From NCBI GenBank assembly GCA_003428585.1, contig QVQC01000001.1, positions 24,322 through 88,321 of the forward strand: DNA of 64,000 nucleotides, written 5' to 3'. This document shows positions 45,234 to 53,872 of the stretch, one piece after another; the stretch's first letter is position 1; the number at the start of each line of letters is the position of its first letter. The position numbers and the translations under genes were made by a program. Under the pieces are notes generated by a model. The model saw only the letters and a program-made list of their open reading frames with translations, did not search any database and was not told the origin of the DNA. Source of the stretch: Nioella halotolerans. Its GTDB lineage: Bacteria; Pseudomonadota; Alphaproteobacteria; Rhodobacterales; Rhodobacteraceae.

Positions 45234-45431
45234 GCGGAGGTGATGAGCTTGGGCGCGGCACGCCGGATTGCGCCCCTGATCCCCAACGCGACCACGGCGA
45301 CACCGGCGAGCGCGAACAGAGACCTGCGCCGTCCCACGCGCCGGATGGCGACCCCCTTGTGACCCTGACGGTGGGGCCAGCCACACGGCCCCCCTGCACG
45401 ACGGACATGGCACGGGCCTTGCGACCGGTCG

Positions 45432-46610
45432 TCATGGCTGACCCGCTCCGCTGCCTCGGCCGATCGCCAGATCCGCGAGTGCGGATTCGAGCGCGGGCAC
45501 GAGATCGGTGCTGTCGTCCACGATGCCGACATCGGTGTTGATCTGGAATGCCACCGTCACCCCGTGATCGGAATAGTGGCGAAGGCTTGAGACATAACCC
45601 GGAATCCAGCCGCCATGGCCGTAGACCGGACCACGCGGTGTATCGGCATAGATCGCAACACCGGCGCCATAGAGTATGCCCGGTGCATCGGACGCGACGG
45701 GGACGCCATCGAGCAGCCGGTCGAGATAGGGGTCCGCCATGGCCGTGCCGCCGAACAGCGCATGGCCCCAGATCGCCAGATCGCGGGAGGTGGATGCGAG
45801 CCCGCCCCCGGTCCATTCCATCGCAGGATCCCACAGGAGGCGGCCCGCCGCGTCCATGGTCCGCCGCGGCAGACCGAACGGGTTGTCCTCGCCCACATAC
45901 CCCGCCGCCAGACCGGGCAGCGCTTGCGTGTTCGAGGGGGTCGTGGCCGTCAAGCCGAGAGGCGCCAGGAAACGCGCCGCCACGAGGTCGTAATACGCCG
46001 CCCCGCCGGCTTCTTCGATCACGAGGCCAAGCAGGAGATACCCGGTGTCGGAATAGGCCCAGGCCTCCCCGGCCGGAAACAACGGATCAGTGTCAAGGAC
46101 AAAGGCGATGGCCTCCTCCGGCGTGAACGCGGCGCTGCCGCCGGCCATCCGCGTCGCCATCTCGGTCTGGAAGCTTTCAAGGTGCACATGGTCGGGAAGG
46201 CCCGACGTATGGCGCAGCAGATCGCCCACACTCATCGTGTCGTGGTTCGGCAGTCTGGTGAACCAGTCCCGGTCGCCAAGGTGCCGCGACACGAGGTCGG
46301 ACCGGGACAGGACGCCATCGCTTTCCAGCGACAACGCCGTCATCGCGACGAAGCTTTTCCCGATGCTCGCGGCCAGCATCCGGCTGTCGGATGTCATCGG
46401 CGTGCCGGCCTCTTCGTCGGCGACACCCGTGGCCGCCATTACCACGCTGCCGTCGGGACGCGCGATCGCCGCCGTCGCGCCGGGAAAGCCGTAGTCCTGC
46501 CGAAAGCTGTCCAACAGGCCCTGTAGCCGATCCTGCGTCGCCTCGGCGGGCGCCGGACCGGCCAGCGCAAGGGATGCGACAAAGGCGGTTGCAATGAGCT
46601 TGCCCTTCAT
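45432..46610 (-). CDS. Exported serine hydrolase (beta-lactamase superfamily)
   Basis: The protein has 392 residues with a signal peptide (LIATAFVASLALAGPAPAEA). Catalytic motifs are intact: SIGK (Ser82-Lys85), the Tyr motif in WAYSDTGYLLLG, and YGHGGWIPGYVS in the KTG position. It lacks the C-terminal membrane domain of its two relatives in the cluster and so should be periplasmic. D-alanyl-D-alanine carboxypeptidase or esterase activity is typical for such proteins. It is coupled to the upstream CPBP gene by ATGA. Confidence 0.9.
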   Translation of the reverse strand: MKGKLIATAFVASLALAGPAPAEATQDRLQGLLDSFRQDYGFPGATAAIARPDGSVVMAATGVADEEAGTPMTSDSRMLAASIGKSFVAMTALSLESDGVLSRSDLVSRHLGDRDWFTRLPNHDTMSVGDLLRHTSGLPDHVHLESFQTEMATRMAGGSAAFTPEEAIAFVLDTDPLFPAGEAWAYSDTGYLLLGLVIEEAGGAAYYDLVAARFLAPLGLTATTPSNTQALPGLAAGYVGEDNPFGLPRRTMDAAGRLLWDPAMEWTGGGLASTSRDLAIWGHALFGGTAMADPYLDRLLDGVPVASDAPGILYGAGVAIYADTPRGPVYGHGGWIPGYVSSLRHYSDHGVTVAFQINTDVGIVDDSTDLVPALESALADLAIGRGSGAGQP

Positions 46611-47440
46611 GGCCGCGCCTCCCCTGGAATGACCTCCGTCACCGCGCCATCACGGGTGAACATCGTGGCGCGGTTCACCCAGACCACCACCGCCGCAACC
46701 TCCACAAGAAGCCAAGTGTCCCAAGGCTGCGCGTCGGGCCAGAACGGGTTGATCAGTTGCCAGTGGAACAGCATCGGCAAAGCCAAGCTGCCGCGCGCAT
46801 TGTTGAAGATCGGCGTCACGAGGATGGCAAGCGTTATGTTGCCGATGAAGAAGGGCAGGAAATTCCATTCGGCAAAGACCACGCCCGCAAGGAAGAACGC
46901 GGGCAGGTGCCAGATGCCCCAGACCGTGCCGATGATGGCCCCGGCCCAGAAGGGGGCAACGTGACGCTGCAGAAGCGGTTGTGCGACCCCGCGCCAGCCG
47001 AACTCCTCCATCGGGCCGAGAAACAGCATCATGACCATCAGGCCGACCATGGCGCCCACGCCCTCCGGCGGCACCGGCGCAAGGAGCGGCCCGCCCTTGA
47101 TCAACGACCCGGCCACGAAGACGACCGGGATGCCGATCAGGATGAAGGCCCACCAAGCCGGGGCGCAACGCCAGTACAAGAGGCGGGAAAAGAAGGCCCG
47201 CAGCCCTCGAACGCCGCCGAATGCCAGGACGAGAAGGATGCCCGCGATCCCGGGCGCCCATGTGGCGAGGAAGTAAAGGGGATGGCTGCCGCTGATCTCA
47301 CCGAAGGTTGCGGACGCCTGTTCCGGCAAGTAGATATAGCCGCCGATCACGCCCCAGGTGATGCCGAACGTGAGAAGGGCAAAGACCAGGATCGCGTAGG
47401 ACGGCAGCCTACGATGGGCAGTGACGGCATTGGACGACAC
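46607..47440 (-). CDS. CPBP family intramembrane glutamic protease
   Basis: The protein has 277 residues with about seven transmembrane helices. The CPBP (Abi/CAAX-like) motifs are present: EEFGWR (about 145-150, EExxxR), and GIWHLPAFF (His about 178), with an N/D-containing last motif. Family members cleave membrane peptides or prenylated proteins and some protect against bacteriocins. I chose the GTG at 47440 (AGGA seven bases upstream). The ATG at 47488 would lie inside the promoter predicted from the FNR box at 47512-47525. It is the first gene of the minus-strand operon. Confidence 0.85.
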   Translation of the reverse strand: MSSNAVTAHRRLPSYAILVFALLTFGITWGVIGGYIYLPEQASATFGEISGSHPLYFLATWAPGIAGILLVLAFGGVRGLRAFFSRLLYWRCAPAWWAFILIGIPVVFVAGSLIKGGPLLAPVPPEGVGAMVGLMVMMLFLGPMEEFGWRGVAQPLLQRHVAPFWAGAIIGTVWGIWHLPAFFLAGVVFAEWNFLPFFIGNITLAILVTPIFNNARGSLALPMLFHWQLINPFWPDAQPWDTWLLVEVAAVVVWVNRATMFTRDGAVTEVIPGEARP

Positions 47441-47511
47441 GGGCAAATCCTGGGAAAACGAATTTTGAACCGGAATGAGACGCACCATGGCCGAAATCTA
47501 CCGCGCTTTCG

Positions 47512-47525
47512 TTGATCGAGATCAA
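47512..47525 (-). promoter_or_regulatory. FNR/CRP-type box upstream of the minus-strand hydrolase operon
   Basis: TTGATCGAGATCAA is a perfect match to the FNR consensus TTGAT-N4-ATCAA. If it acts as a class II site (-41.5), transcription would begin near 47477, leaving a 37-base leader to the GTG at 47440. CATGGT lies where the -10 element is expected. Confidence 0.6.
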
Positions 47526-47611
47526 CCGCGACGACGTCAGGTAGACAGGGAAGCGGAAGAGAGTGCTCCAGGTGCCTCTGTGATGACCGATTGAGTCCGC
47601 GCAATGCTGCT

Positions 47612-47884
47612 CCCTCAGCTACCGGAAGCTCCTGCGTCAGCATCGAGTCGAGGCATAATGAGCGGAACCGGGAGTTGCGACGCCAACGGCACCTTCGGGT
47701 CGTTCGTCAAGACGATCAGGGCCAAGCTTCTGTGGCAATGGTCCGGGTCCATGCGCCGCGCCGCTGAACTGGCAGTCTTCGAATACATCACCGGCTTCTA
47801 TAATCCACGCCGGAGGCACTCAGCGCCCGGATGGAAAAGCCCCTTGGCCTTTCGAGGCCCGGGCCGCGTGAACGAGACCTTGGA
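47612..47884 (+). pseudogene. Remnant of an IS3-family transposase (OrfB C-terminus)
   Basis: The text SYRKLLRQHRVEA, then after a frame change MSGTGSCDANGTFGSFVKTI, RAAELAVFEYITGFYNPRRR and HSAPGWKSPLAF is the C-terminal third of an IS3/IS150-type transposase (normally SMSxxGNCxDNAxxESFFxTxK ... FEYIxxFYNxxRxHSALGxxSP). One frameshift at about 47656 and loss of the N-terminus and both ends show it is dead. No terminal inverted repeats are recognisable. Confidence 0.75.
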
Positions 47885-47968
47885 GCGACATAAAAGCGTG
47901 GCAGGTCCATCTTCCGCCGGTGGATCACCCGCGCCGACAAGGGCGTGGATCCCTCCGTCGGCATCACG

Positions 47969-49525
47969 TCATCCCGCCCGCACTTGCTTCATCGCCTCGG
48001 CGGTCTGCTCGGCAAGGCTGATCCCGGCCTGGTTCATGGTCAGGTAGGTGTAATCCGCGCCCGCCTCCCGGATCTGGTCTTGGTGCGATTCATGCAAGGC
48101 ATGCGCGACGATCGGGCCGGTGAAGCCGCGTTGCCGCAGCGAGCGGGCGGCAATCAGCTTCGCCTCGAGATCGTCCATGGCAAGGATCGCCGCCTTGATC
48201 CGGCCAAGGGTGCAACTGCGCCAGAAATTGCTGTCCTCGGCATCGGCAAACATCACGTTGCGCCCGGCCTCGTGATGGGCCTTGGCCTTGTAGGTGTCGG
48301 CATCAAGGCCGAGCGGCGTGAACCCCTGTTCCTCGATGAACTGGTATGCGGCACTGCCCGTGCGCCCCATGCCAAAGATCAACACATCCGCGTCGCCGAC
48401 ATTCTTGGGCTGCTCATCAGGGTGGATGGTGTCGCGTTCGTAGCGGCGCAATCCATCCTCGTAACGTTCGTAAAGCGCATGCGCATAGCGGTTCAGCGGG
48501 GCCGAGATCACGAAGGAGATCGACACCGCGATGGCGAGAGGAACAAGAAACTCGGGCAGCACACCCGCAGCGACGATCAATCCGAACTCGGAATACGCCG
48601 TAAGGCTCAGGGCAGTCAGGAAGGCGCTGCGGGCGCGCAGTTTGAACGCGACCATAAGCGCGAAGAACACCACGCCCTTCAGTGCCAGAACGATACCGAC
48701 GGCAAGGGCGAACACCATCGCCCCCCAATCCGGCAGCCCGGTCAGTCCGATCTGGAGAAAGAATCCGACAAGGAAGATTTCCTTGAGCGACCAGAGCGAG
48801 GCGCCCAGCTCCTTGGCCCGGCTGTGGGTGGACAGAAGCACCCCCATGACCAGCGCGCCGATTTCCGACGACAGGCCCATCGCCTCGAACCCCATGCCGC
48901 CGATCACCAGCGACAGCATCATGCCCATCAGGACCAGCAATTCATCGTGGCCGGCAAAATCCAGCAGCCAGTGCAGCACCGGGCGCAACAGCGGCACACC
49001 GAAGACCAGCAGCGCCCAGATGTTGGGCGTCTGGCCCGACCAGACCGCCAGCACCACAAGCGCAATGATATCCTGCACGATCAGGATGCCGATGGCGGTT
49101 CGGCCGTGAAACGCGCCCAGTTCGCGCTTGGTTTCCAGCAGTTTCGCGGCAAGCACCGTCGAGGAGAACGACAGCGCGATCGCCAGCAGCAACGCCGTGT
49201 TCCAGTCCAGCCCCATGAACAGCTTGAGCCCGGGCATGAACACCGCGACGGACAGGGCAAAGTGCAACAATGCCCCGCCCACGACCTGCGGCTGCGCGAT
49301 CTGTTCGAGCTTGAGCTTCAACCCCACGGTAAAGAGCAGCATCAGCACGCCCAGATGCGCGACATGGTGCAGCGTGTCGCCAGTATATTCCGGCAGGCCC
49401 AGCGGCGGGCCGAAGATATTGATGGCAAACCCGGCGGCCAGGAAACCCACCAGCGGCGGCAGACCGATCTGGCGCACGCCAAGGCCGAAGAAAAAGGCAA
49501 AACTGATGGTGATGACTTCGAACAT
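47969..49525 (-). CDS. CPA2-family cation:proton antiporter with TrkA-N domain
   Basis: The protein has 518 residues with about 12 transmembrane helices followed by a Rossmann-type RCK/TrkA-N domain beginning VLIFGMGRTGSAAYQFIEEQG near residue 385. The transport core resembles KefB/GerN (LLLFTVGLKLKLEQI, ALSFSSTVLAAKLLE, SSEIGALVMGVLLS). It should exchange K+ or Na+ for protons, gated by the nucleotide-binding domain. It is shorter than E. coli KefB/C because it lacks the extra C-terminal part. Confidence 0.9.
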   Translation of the reverse strand: MFEVITISFAFFFGLGVRQIGLPPLVGFLAAGFAINIFGPPLGLPEYTGDTLHHVAHLGVLMLLFTVGLKLKLEQIAQPQVVGGALLHFALSVAVFMPGLKLFMGLDWNTALLLAIALSFSSTVLAAKLLETKRELGAFHGRTAIGILIVQDIIALVVLAVWSGQTPNIWALLVFGVPLLRPVLHWLLDFAGHDELLVLMGMMLSLVIGGMGFEAMGLSSEIGALVMGVLLSTHSRAKELGASLWSLKEIFLVGFFLQIGLTGLPDWGAMVFALAVGIVLALKGVVFFALMVAFKLRARSAFLTALSLTAYSEFGLIVAAGVLPEFLVPLAIAVSISFVISAPLNRYAHALYERYEDGLRRYERDTIHPDEQPKNVGDADVLIFGMGRTGSAAYQFIEEQGFTPLGLDADTYKAKAHHEAGRNVMFADAEDSNFWRSCTLGRIKAAILAMDDLEAKLIAARSLRQRGFTGPIVAHALHESHQDQIREAGADYTYLTMNQAGISLAEQTAEAMKQVRAG

Positions 49526-49680
49526 GCTGCGCGCTTTCCCTGCACTCCGTCTGACGATGCCCGCGCGTCGGTTGACAGCCCGGCCCGCGTCAATCGCTCC
49601 GGCCTCGTTATCTCACATGTTGATGCGAAAGAAACCCGGTTCGCAGGTCGCGTCGTGCGCCCCGTCGCCGGAGAGCGCCG

Positions 49681-51498
49681 TCAGCCTTCGGCCTTTTCTT
49701 CCAGCGCCAGCCATTCATCTTCCGCCGTCGATAGCTTTTTCTGCCGTTCGGCCAGCGCCTCGGTCGCCTTGCGGAATTTCACCGGCTCGCGGCTGAAAAG
49801 GTCGGGGTCGGCCAGCAACGCTTCGAGCTTGGCGATCTCGGCCTCCAGCCGTTCGATCATCTGCGGCAGTTCCTCAAGCCGGTGCTTTTCCGTGTAGGAA
49901 AGGCCGGATTTTGCTTTCGATGCGGGCTTGCCGGGCGCAGGGGACGGTGCGGGCTTGGGCCTCGTGGTGGTGGTCGGGTCCGGGTCGGGCGCGGCCTTTT
50001 GCGCGCGGTAATCGGACCAGCCGCCGGCATAGACCGTCGCGCGCCCGTCGCCTTCCATCGCCACGGTGGTGGTGGCCACCCGGTCGATGAAATCGCGGTC
50101 ATGGCTGACCAGAAGGACAGTGCCGGGATAGTCGCCCAGAAGATCCTGCAGCAGGTCCAGCGTCTCGACGTCGAGGTCGTTGGTCGGCTCGTCAAGCACC
50201 AGAAGGTTCGATTCCTTCGCCATCAGCCGCGCCAGCAGGAGCCGCGCCTTTTCGCCCCCCGACAGAGACCGCACCGGCGCGCGGACCTGCCGTTCATCGA
50301 AGAGGAAATCCTTGAGGTAGCCCACCACGTGCCGGGGCTGGCCGCGCACCATAACCTGGTCGGAGGCGCCCGAGACCGCCATCGACGGGTCGAGCGTCAG
50401 CGAGTCCCACAGCGTCGCATCCGGGTCGAGTGCCGCGCGCGTCTGGTCGAAGACGGCCATTTCGAGGTTGGTGCCATGTCTGACATCGCCGGTATCGGGG
50501 GAAAGCCGCCCGGTCAGCACGTTCAGCAGCGTCGTCTTGCCGACGCCATTGGGTCCGACGAAGGCGATCCGGTCGCCGCGCAGCACACGCAGGTCGAACG
50601 GCTTGAAGATCACCGCCCCATCGAATGCCTTGGAAATGCCGCGCGCCTCGATCACCCGCTTGCCGGACTTGCTGCCCTCCTCCAGCGCCATGGCGGCGGT
50701 GCCCTGCCGGCGGATCATCGCGGCGCGTTCGGCGCGCAGGTCGCCCAGTGCGCGCACCCGGCCCTGATTGCGTTTGCGGCGGGCGGAAATGCCCTCCACC
50801 GCCCAGCGGGCCTCTGCCTTGATCTTGCGGTTGAGCTTGTGGCGATACTGGTCTTCCTCTTCCCAGACCTTGTCGCGCCATTCCTCGAAATGGGCGAAGC
50901 CCTGTTCGTTGCGGCGCACCTGCCCGCGGTCGATCCACAGCGTGGCGCGCGTGAGCGCGTTGAGAAACGCCCGGTCGTGGGAAATCAGGATGAAGCCCGC
51001 GCGCGTTTCCTTCAACTGGGCCTCAAGCCAGCCGATCGCCTCGATATCGAGGTGGTTCGTCGGCTCATCGAGCAACATCAACTCCGGCGCCTCGGCCAGA
51101 AGTTTCGCCAGCGCCGCGCGCCGCCGCTCGCCGCCCGAGGCCTCGGACGGGTCCGCGTCAAGGCGCAGCTTCAGCCCCTCGGCGGCGGCGTCGACGCGCC
51201 ACGCCTCGCCGGGGTCAAGGGCATTTGTCGCGTAATCGCCGAGGGTTGCAAACCCCGAAAGATCCGGGTCCTGTTCCATGTAGCCCACGGTCATGCCGGG
51301 CGGCAGGATGCGGTTGCCGGTATCAGGTTCCACAAGCCCGGCCATGACTTTCATAAGCGTGGACTTGCCCGACCCGTTGCGTCCGACCAGTGCCACGCGG
51401 TCGCCTTCGTGGACCACCAGCGACAGGTCGGCGAAGACGGGATCGCCGCCGAAGGTCAGGGATATGTCGTTGAGTTGCAAAAGGGGTGCGCGGGCCAT
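49681..51498 (-). CDS. uup: ABC-F family ATPase (Uup-like)
   Basis: This soluble twin-ATPase protein of 605 residues carries no transmembrane segments. First domain: Walker A GRNGSGKST, signature ASGGERRRAAL, Walker B ELMLLDEPTNHLD. Second: GPNGVGKTT, LSGGEKARLLLA, LLVLDEPTNDLD. A C-terminal acidic/basic coiled coil (TEKHRLEELPQMIERLEAEI..) is the Uup-type DNA/ribosome-binding arm. ABC-F proteins act on ribosomes; Uup is linked to transposon excision and replication-fork stability. Confidence 0.93.
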   Translation of the reverse strand: MARAPLLQLNDISLTFGGDPVFADLSLVVHEGDRVALVGRNGSGKSTLMKVMAGLVEPDTGNRILPPGMTVGYMEQDPDLSGFATLGDYATNALDPGEAWRVDAAAEGLKLRLDADPSEASGGERRRAALAKLLAEAPELMLLDEPTNHLDIEAIGWLEAQLKETRAGFILISHDRAFLNALTRATLWIDRGQVRRNEQGFAHFEEWRDKVWEEEDQYRHKLNRKIKAEARWAVEGISARRKRNQGRVRALGDLRAERAAMIRRQGTAAMALEEGSKSGKRVIEARGISKAFDGAVIFKPFDLRVLRGDRIAFVGPNGVGKTTLLNVLTGRLSPDTGDVRHGTNLEMAVFDQTRAALDPDATLWDSLTLDPSMAVSGASDQVMVRGQPRHVVGYLKDFLFDERQVRAPVRSLSGGEKARLLLARLMAKESNLLVLDEPTNDLDVETLDLLQDLLGDYPGTVLLVSHDRDFIDRVATTTVAMEGDGRATVYAGGWSDYRAQKAAPDPDPTTTTRPKPAPSPAPGKPASKAKSGLSYTEKHRLEELPQMIERLEAEIAKLEALLADPDLFSREPVKFRKATEALAERQKKLSTAEDEWLALEEKAEG

Positions 51499-51546
51499 GG
51501 CGGATGGCTAGTGGCCCGCGCGGGGCGCGTCAAGCAGTGCGCAGGC

Positions 51547-52509
51547 TCAGCCGCCGAGCATCCAGCTGCCATCGGGCCAGAAGGCGTGGAAGGCAAAGGC
51601 GAACATCACGTCATGCGCGACATCCCGGCCCTGCCCGTCGCGCACCCGGATGTTGCCCACGTCGCGGCCCTGCCCGATATCGCGCGCATCAAGCGCCGAG
51701 GCCTGCCCGGCCTGCCAGTTGATGGTGACACCGGCCTCGGTGATCTCGCCTTCCTCGGACAGGCGGGTCATCGGCCACGCCCGGTCGCCGACACGCACCA
51801 CGCGCACCAGCGGCGGGATGCCGTGCGGCGGCATTTCGCCGTTGTAAAGGAACGGGCGGTCGGAACTGTCGTAGCGCACGTAAGGGTTCTGGCCGTAGGG
51901 GCGCGACGCGCCCGGCTGGTCCATCACCAGCCCGTCGGGGTTGCGGCTGCTGAACGCCTCCCAGCTTTCCATCCAGGTCGGAATTGTGGTCAGCTCGGTG
52001 CCCATGTGCTGCCCGACGATGCCCTCGCCGATGGCCTGCTGCCACCAGCTTTCGGTTTCGCGGTCGAACATGATCATGTCGGAACTGCGCAGCTTGCCGG
52101 ACACGCCGAAGGTCAGCACCTGGCCGCCGACGCGACGGTCGAACGTGATGGCGGAATTGCAGAGCGGGCAGAAGGTGACGGCGATGGGCCGGTCGCCGAC
52201 CACGTCATTGACGATCTCGTGCCACGTGAGATAGCGGATCGGGTAGGCGCGCGGGGTGGCCCCGTCCAGTTCCACCGCAATGACCGGTTCGGTCGGGTCG
52301 AGGCGGCTTTCACCCGACACGTCGATGAAACCGGGATCGTCGATGGCCGGGATGCCGTCGCGCGGCGGGCCGCCGGACATGATCTGGGAAAAATCGACGG
52401 ATGTGCGGGAGAAATCGGTATTCGGCCATTCGCCACGCCAACGGTCGGGGTTGGCGAAGGCGGGCACGGCAAGGGTGATGGCAAGGGCAAGCGAAAGCAG
52501 ATGGCGCAT
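51547..52509 (-). CDS. Exported DUF3179 family protein
   Basis: The protein has 320 residues with a signal peptide (MRHLLSLALAITLAVPAFA). DUF3179 signatures are present: PVIAVELDGATPRAYPIRYLTWHEIVND, the Cys pair in VTFCPLCNSAITFDR and SWWQQAIGEGIVG. Function unknown; the CPLC motif suggests redox or metal binding in the periplasm. AGGAG lies 8 bases before the chosen ATG at 52509. Confidence 0.88.
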   Translation of the reverse strand: MRHLLSLALAITLAVPAFANPDRWRGEWPNTDFSRTSVDFSQIMSGGPPRDGIPAIDDPGFIDVSGESRLDPTEPVIAVELDGATPRAYPIRYLTWHEIVNDVVGDRPIAVTFCPLCNSAITFDRRVGGQVLTFGVSGKLRSSDMIMFDRETESWWQQAIGEGIVGQHMGTELTTIPTWMESWEAFSSRNPDGLVMDQPGASRPYGQNPYVRYDSSDRPFLYNGEMPPHGIPPLVRVVRVGDRAWPMTRLSEEGEITEAGVTINWQAGQASALDARDIGQGRDVGNIRVRDGQGRDVAHDVMFAFAFHAFWPDGSWMLGG

Positions 52510-52621
52510 CTTCGTACTCCTGTCGCAGGGGGTGGCAACAGGGTGGCAGAGGCGGGCCATCCGCAATAGCCCCGCTCACGCAAAGGTGTGCGGGGCTGAC
52601 GAGATGTGAAGCGGCAAGGGA

Positions 52622-53176
52622 TCAGTTTTCGTCTGTCACGCGCGCGGCGGCTATGTAATCGGGCTGGCCGACCACGGCGCCGCTGCTGCGCCCGGTGCCG
52701 CGCTTGATCGCATCGACCACCTCCATGCCCTCGATCACCTGCCCGACGACGGTATATTCACCGTTCAACGGGGGCGCAGGTTCGAACATGATGAAGAACT
52801 GCGAATTGGCGGAATCAGGGTCGGCGGCCCGCGCCATCCCGACCATGCCGCGCTCGAAGCTGAGGTCGGAAAATTCCGCCGCGAGATCATCGTATTGCGA
52901 CCCGCCGCGCCCGGCATAGCGCATGTCCTGCCCCAACCGGCCGAACTCTACATCACCGGTCTGCGCCATGAAGCCGTCGATCACGCGGTGAAACACCACG
53001 TCGTCATAAGCGCCCTCCTCGGCCAGCGTCGCGATCCGCTCGACATGGTTCGGCGCGACCTCCTCGAACAGGTCGATGATGACGGTGCCCTGCGCCTCAC
53101 CGGTAATGTCAAGCTCCAGCGTCGTGGCCGCGGCCGGGCTGGCCGCAATCACCAAGGCAAAGGCCAGTTCACGCAT
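52622..53176 (-). CDS. ppiA: Periplasmic cyclophilin-type peptidylprolyl isomerase
   Basis: The protein has 184 residues with a signal peptide (MRELAFALVIAASPAAATT) and a cyclophilin domain: YDDVVFHRVIDGFMAQTGDVE, the active-site region, GMVGMARAADPDSANSQFFIM and TVVGQVIEGMEVVDAI. It catalyses proline cis-trans isomerisation outside the cytosol. It overlaps the end of the next gene upstream by 8 bases, so the two cyclophilins form one unit. Confidence 0.94.
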   Translation of the reverse strand: MRELAFALVIAASPAAATTLELDITGEAQGTVIIDLFEEVAPNHVERIATLAEEGAYDDVVFHRVIDGFMAQTGDVEFGRLGQDMRYAGRGGSQYDDLAAEFSDLSFERGMVGMARAADPDSANSQFFIMFEPAPPLNGEYTVVGQVIEGMEVVDAIKRGTGRSSGAVVGQPDYIAAARVTDEN

Positions 53177-53675
53177 CGGCGGCCACCTTCATGGAAATAA
53201 TCTTGTCAGGTGTCGCGGGCGGCTCGCCGCGGGTGATGGCATCGACATGCTCCATCCCCTCGATCACCCGGCCATAGACGGTATATTGCCCGTTCAGGAA
53301 GTGGTTGTCCTTGAAGCTGATGAAAAACTGCGAGTTGGCCGAGTTCGGGTTCTGCGACCGTGCCGCGCCCAGCGTGCCGCGATCATGCGGGATACGGCTA
53401 AACTCTGCGGGCAGGTCCGGCTTGTCGGAGCCGCCGGTGCCCGCGCGCCCCATGTTCAACCCCTTGTCGGCATTGCCATGCGCCACGTCGCCGGTCTGGG
53501 CCATGAACCCGTCGATCACGCGGTGGAACACCACCCCGTCATAGGCGCCCTCGCGGGCCAGTTCCTTGATCCGCGCGCAGTGCTGCGGGGCGACATCGGG
53601 AAGAAGCGCGATGGTGACGGGACCATCCTTCAGCTCGATGACGATGGTGTTCTCGGGGTCGGTGATCTCGGCCAT
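53169..53675 (-). CDS. ppiB: Cytosolic cyclophilin-type peptidylprolyl isomerase
   Basis: The protein has 168 residues with no signal peptide. Cyclophilin motifs YDGVVFHRVIDGFMAQTGDVAHG, GTLGAARSQNPNSANSQFFI and YTVYGRVIEGMEHVDAI are present. It is the cytosolic partner of the downstream exported isomerase, with which it overlaps by 8 bases. Confidence 0.94.
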   Translation of the reverse strand: MAEITDPENTIVIELKDGPVTIALLPDVAPQHCARIKELAREGAYDGVVFHRVIDGFMAQTGDVAHGNADKGLNMGRAGTGGSDKPDLPAEFSRIPHDRGTLGAARSQNPNSANSQFFISFKDNHFLNGQYTVYGRVIEGMEHVDAITRGEPPATPDKIISMKVAADA

Positions 53676-53872
53676 GTGGCGCTCCTGTCAGCTTGCGTCG
53701 GTCGCAACCTAGTCCGCCGACCCGGCGAGGAAAAGGGGGAACCACGGTTGTCGGCCACGGCCCGCCGCGTCGCAAACGGCAGATTATGCGGCGCCGCAGC
53801 AATGACGCCGCTGGACGGTTCTGGTACGAATCCGGTCATCGCACATGCCCTCGTTGTCGGGAAGGTTTGCAT

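Larger units (their letters stand above)
47441..47968. other. Gap with FNR box and IS3 remnant
   Basis: This gap contains the FNR-type palindrome and a decayed IS3-family transposase end (47612-47884); nothing else is recognised. Confidence 0.6.
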
